NCBI RefSeq assembly: GCF_002563695.1
Contig: NZ_PDJI01000004.1
Location: 3,348,001-3,412,000 of the forward strand
Origin: Georgenia soli
GTDB taxonomy: Bacteria; Actinomycetota; Actinomycetes; Actinomycetales; Actinomycetaceae
Direction: 5' to 3'
Length of the DNA: 64,000 nt
Both the position numbers and the translations under genes were made by a program. Below the pieces are notes generated by a model that had not been told where the DNA came from, made no database searches, and worked only from the letters and a program-made list of their open reading frames with translations. Positions within the stretch are counted from its first letter, which is position 1, and every line of letters begins with the position of its first letter. This document shows positions 61,040-64,000 of this stretch, one piece after another.

Positions 61040-63009
61040 GCTCGTTGTTCCTCCTGCTCCAGGGCCCAGCGGTAGGCGGCGACCTCCGCACGGAGGCGTT
61101 TGTGCGTGCCCCGCGCCAGAACGGTAGCGGGTCCGTCGCCTGCCGCGCCCAGGACGATCACCTCCTCGGCGGCGGCCAGGGGGGAGAGACGGTGGGTGAC
61201 GAGCGCGACGCCACGGGGGGCGTCGGGGTGCGCCGCGGGGGCGGCGTCGCCGGCGCCGACCCGCAGCAGGTCCGTGAGCAGCCGGTCCGCGGTGGCCGGG
61301 TCCAGGTGCTCTCCCGGCTCGTCCAGGAGGAGGAGCCGGGCCGGGCTGGCCAGCGCCCGGGCGAGGAGCAGGCGCCGACGTTCCCCGCCCGAGACGGTCG
61401 CGGCGTCGGCGCCGAGCATGGTGCCCAGGCCGTCGGGGAGCCCGGCCAGCCAGTCGCCCAGCCCGGCGCTCCGGAGCAGCTCTGTCGCCTCGGCGTCGGT
61501 GACGTCCCCGCGCGCGACCCGCAGGTTCTCCAGCACCGTGGTGCCGAAGACGTGGGCGTCCTCGGCGGTGAGGACGACGTCGGAGCTGACGCGGCGGCGG
61601 TCGGCGCCCCACACCGGTGCCCCGTCCAGCTCCACGGTGCCGGCACGGGGCGGCAGGAGCCCGGCGAGCGTGAGGAGCAGGGTGGTCTTGCCGATGCCGC
61701 TCGGACCGACGACGGCCACCGCCCGCCCGGGGGCGACGTCGAGGTCGATGCCCTCCGCGACGACGGGGCCCCCCGGCCAGCCGACGGCGAGGCCGCGGGC
61801 GGTGAGGTGGGGTCCTCCGGTCGACGACGTGCGCGACGGGCGGGGCGTTGGCGTGGCCCCAGCCGCCACGGCGGACGTGGACCCGGCCGCGACGGTGGGC
61901 GTGGGCGCGGCCGGGACGGCGGACGTGGACCCGGCCGCGACGGCCGTCGGCCCCGGCGTGGCGTCCGACGTGACGGCGTCCCCGCCGGCCCGGTCGAGCA
62001 GCTCCATGACCCGCACGGCGGAGCCGCTCGAGCGCACCAGCTGCACGGCGGCGGGCCCGAGCAGCGCCGTGCCCTCGAACGCGGCCAGCGGGGTCAGCAC
62101 GATGACGGCGAGCTCGACGGCCTCCATGCTCCCCGCCACGGTGGCCGGGATCCCGAGCACCAGCGAGCCGAGCACGGCGACGCCCATCGCGAGGGTGTCC
62201 AGGCCGGCGGCGAGGGCGGCCGGCCGGGCGGCGGCGTCCTTGGCGTGGGCGAGGTCGCGCTCGGTCGCCCGCAGCGAGGCGAGCACGTCCCGCAGGCGAC
62301 CGGAGACGGTGAGCTCGGCGGCGCCGTCGACCATGGTCATCGCGGTGGCGCTGATCTCGGCCCGGGCAGCGATCTGGGCACGCTCGGCGAGGCGGGCGGA
62401 GCGCATGTTCAGCCACGGCCCCACGACGCCGGCCACGAGGAGGCACACGGCCAGGACGATGCCGGCGCCGACGTTCAGCCACGCCACGAGCACCACCGAG
62501 CCGGCCGCGACCACCGCCGCGACGACGGCCGGCAGGAGCGCGCGGACCACGACGTCGCCCACGGCGTCGACGTCCGTGCCGGTGCGCGCCAGGAGATCGC
62601 CGCGGCGCAGCCCGGCGACGGCGTCGGCACGCCCCGCGGCGAGGGTGGTGTAGACCCGTTCGCGCAGCGTCGCCATGCCGCGCAGCGCCACCAGGTGCGA
62701 CGCGAGCCGCTCGAGGTAGCGCAGCAGCGCACGGGAGATGCCGAACGTGCGCACCGCGACGGCCGCGACCGACAGCTCGAGCACGGGCGGCATCTGGGAG
62801 GCACGGGCGATCAGCCACGCGGCGGTCGCCGTCAGGGCGATGCCGCTCGCAAGGCTCGCGCTGCCGGCGAGGACCGCCCAGAACAGGCGCACCCGGTCGA
62901 GGTCGAGGAGGCCGACGGCACGGCGCAGCGCCCGCCGCTCGGCCGCCGGCAGGACCCCACGCCCGTCGCCGGGGGCCCGGGTCGTCGAGGTCGCCGCGGT
63001 CGTCGTCAT
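61036..63009 (-). CDS. cydC: Thiol reductant ABC exporter subunit CydC
   Basis: Half of the heterodimeric exporter of cysteine/glutathione needed to assemble cytochrome bd in the periplasm. The N-terminal six-helix transmembrane domain (about residues 35-330) precedes a nucleotide-binding domain with GPSGIGKTTLLL (Walker A), VSGGERRRLLLARAL (signature) and RLLLLDEPGEHLD (Walker B). A repeated Ala/Gly/Ser/Thr/Pro linker (near residues 355-400) joins the domains. The product is 657 residues long. ATG 63009 overlaps the cydD stop by 4 bases. Confidence 0.93.
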   Translation of the reverse strand: MTTTAATSTTRAPGDGRGVLPAAERRALRRAVGLLDLDRVRLFWAVLAGSASLASGIALTATAAWLIARASQMPPVLELSVAAVAVRTFGISRALLRYLERLASHLVALRGMATLRERVYTTLAAGRADAVAGLRRGDLLARTGTDVDAVGDVVVRALLPAVVAAVVAAGSVVLVAWLNVGAGIVLAVCLLVAGVVGPWLNMRSARLAERAQIAARAEISATAMTMVDGAAELTVSGRLRDVLASLRATERDLAHAKDAAARPAALAAGLDTLAMGVAVLGSLVLGIPATVAGSMEAVELAVIVLTPLAAFEGTALLGPAAVQLVRSSGSAVRVMELLDRAGGDAVTSDATPGPTAVAAGSTSAVPAAPTPTVAAGSTSAVAAGATPTPRPSRTSSTGGPHLTARGLAVGWPGGPVVAEGIDLDVAPGRAVAVVGPSGIGKTTLLLTLAGLLPPRAGTVELDGAPVWGADRRRVSSDVVLTAEDAHVFGTTVLENLRVARGDVTDAEATELLRSAGLGDWLAGLPDGLGTMLGADAATVSGGERRRLLLARALASPARLLLLDEPGEHLDPATADRLLTDLLRVGAGDAAPAAHPDAPRGVALVTHRLSPLAAAEEVIVLGAAGDGPATVLARGTHKRLRAEVAAYRWALEQEEQRA

Positions 63010-64000
63010 CGTGCCGCTCCCGAGGTGTTGCCGGCGGCGGGGGACGGGCGGCCGGCTCCCGGGCCGAGAGTCCGGACGGCGGAGACGTCGTCACCACGGT
63101 CGGCGGCCGGGGTGCCGCCCGCGCCGGCGGGCACGGACCGTGAGGTCACCGTGACGACGTGGTCGGCGGCCGCGACCAGGGAGGCGCGGTGGGCGATGAC
63201 CAGCACGGTGCGTCCCGCGGCGCGCAGGGCGGCGACGGCGTCGAGGACGTGCTGCTCGGAGGCGGCGTCGAGGTGCGCGCTGGGCTCGTCGAGCACGACG
63301 AGCTGCTGGTCGCCGAGCAGTGCCGCCGTCAGGGCGAGGCGCTGGCGCTGTCCCACGGACAGGCCCACCCCGCCGTGCCCGAGCTGGGTGTCCCACCCGG
63401 CGGGGAGCTCCCCGAGCACGGCGTCCAGGCCGGTGGCCGCCGCCGCGGCACGCACGCGGTCGTCGACGGCTGCCGCGTCGGACCCCAGCACGTTGGACCG
63501 GACGGTGCCGGGCAGGATGACGGGACGCTGCGGCACCCAGGTGACCTGCTCGTGCCAGGAGGAGGGGTCGACGTCGGCGAGGTCGACGCCACCGGCGCCC
63601 GGGCCGGAGGCGGTGCTCGGCGCTGCGCCGCCCGGGATCGAGCCAGCGCCCGGCGCGGAGACCGTGCCCGGGACGGGACCGGCGTCGGTGGCCGGGGCGG
63701 CGGGGACGAGGCGGACGGCTCCGTCGTCGGGGCGCAGGAGACCCAGCACGATGGCTGCGGCGGTGGACTTTCCGGCGCCGGACGGGCCGACGAGGGCGAC
63801 CACGCGACCCGGCCGCAGCCGCGCGCTCAGCCGCCACGGCGCGTCCAGCCCGCGCCCGGGGGCGGCCACGGTGACGCCGTCGAGGACGACGTCGGTGCGG
63901 CGCAGGTCGGGAGCGGGCACGGTGCCGGCGGTGGGCGGGGCCTGCTCGAGGATGCCGAAGGCCTGCTCGGCCGCGGCCACGCCGTCGGAGGCCGCGTGGA
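63006..64000 (-). CDS. cydD: Thiol reductant ABC exporter subunit CydD (N-terminus beyond window)
   Basis: The nucleotide-binding half of CydD is visible: GPSGAGKSTAAAIVLG (Walker A), LSVGQRQRLALTAALLG (signature) and LVVLDEPSAHLDAA (Walker B). The frame stays open through base 64000 and reads HAASDGVAAAEQAFGIL, a conserved CydD segment that links the membrane domain to the ATPase, so the gene begins outside the window to the right. An Ala/Pro/Gly insert sits near the middle of the ATPase domain (63610-63700). Co-transcribed with cydC and the sensor kinase. Confidence 0.92.
   Translation of the reverse strand, partial: HAASDGVAAAEQAFGILEQAPPTAGTVPAPDLRRTDVVLDGVTVAAPGRGLDAPWRLSARLRPGRVVALVGPSGAGKSTAAAIVLGLLRPDDGAVRLVPAAPATDAGPVPGTVSAPGAGSIPGGAAPSTASGPGAGGVDLADVDPSSWHEQVTWVPQRPVILPGTVRSNVLGSDAAAVDDRVRAAAAATGLDAVLGELPAGWDTQLGHGGVGLSVGQRQRLALTAALLGDQQLVVLDEPSAHLDAASEQHVLDAVAALRAAGRTVLVIAHRASLVAAADHVVTVTSRSVPAGAGGTPAADRGDDVSAVRTLGPGAGRPSPAAGNTSGAAR

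Overview
The window is one contiguous, very GC-rich stretch of actinobacterial chromosome. Start codons are often GTG, genes commonly overlap by 4 bases (ATGA/GTGA), and many genes look leaderless, with a -10-like hexamer ending 6-8 bases before the start codon. Gene content and order (leuCD-murA-plsC-gpsA, ddl-DUF3515-thiL-rpmB-DAK2-recG, rsmD-coaD-SepIVA-like-DUF177-rnc-mutM, DinB/mycothiol-type enzymes, a DevR/DevS-like pair) suggest a member of the Micrococcales, perhaps close to Cellulomonas or Georgenia. That placement is inference. I see no rRNA, insertion sequence, prophage, integrase or CRISPR array.

Region by region. 1-7.9 kb is a branched-chain amino acid cluster: ilvB (cut at the left edge), ilvN, ilvC, leuB, ilvE and cimA. 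cimA is preceded by a 9-codon leader reading frame and two abutting hairpins, a candidate transcription attenuator. 8-18 kb holds housekeeping and repair genes: a permuted lipoate-ligase-like protein, YggS, an EEP hydrolase, a nucleotidyltransferase-like protein, a PabB-PabC fusion, an HhH-GPD protein, a pentapeptide protein, YbaK and a DUF3516 helicase. 18-24 kb carries two tandem AGCS Na+/amino-acid symporters, an acyltransferase-like membrane protein and an APC permease. 24-32 kb is mixed, ending in gltX, a DinB-type enzyme and a lipoprotein. 32.4-32.9 kb has tRNA-Gln and two identical tRNA-Glu genes. 33.2-41 kb has an IclR (NdgR/LtbR-type) regulator divergent from leuCD, then murA, plsC and gpsA. 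41-47 kb has dodecin, two secreted lipoproteins, a Cys/Met-metabolism PLP enzyme, ddl, DUF3515 and thiL. 47-58 kb has rpmB, the DAK2/FakA-like gene, recG, an LLM oxidoreductase, rsmD, coaD, the SepIVA-like gene, DUF177, rnc and mutM. 58-64 kb has a NarL-type response regulator and a STAS/SEC14 protein facing a cydD-cydC-histidine kinase operon.

How the genes work together. IlvBN, IlvC and IlvE serve isoleucine, valine and leucine. LeuB and LeuCD act in leucine synthesis and also in the citramalate route to 2-oxobutyrate that CimA opens. PlsC and GpsA feed phospholipid synthesis; MurA and Ddl feed peptidoglycan. The CydDC exporter is co-transcribed with a two-GAF kinase resembling DevS/DosS, which suggests redox or oxygen sensing tied to cytochrome bd assembly.

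The most unusual features are non-coding. Two loci (24.4 kb and 38.4/38.9 kb) carry arrays with a strict 19-bp period arranged as inverted half-arrays. A 51-bp near-palindrome of lower GC sits exactly in frame inside a DNA-glycosylase-like gene. Further short tandem arrays occur at 29.2, 41.4 and 54.3 kb.
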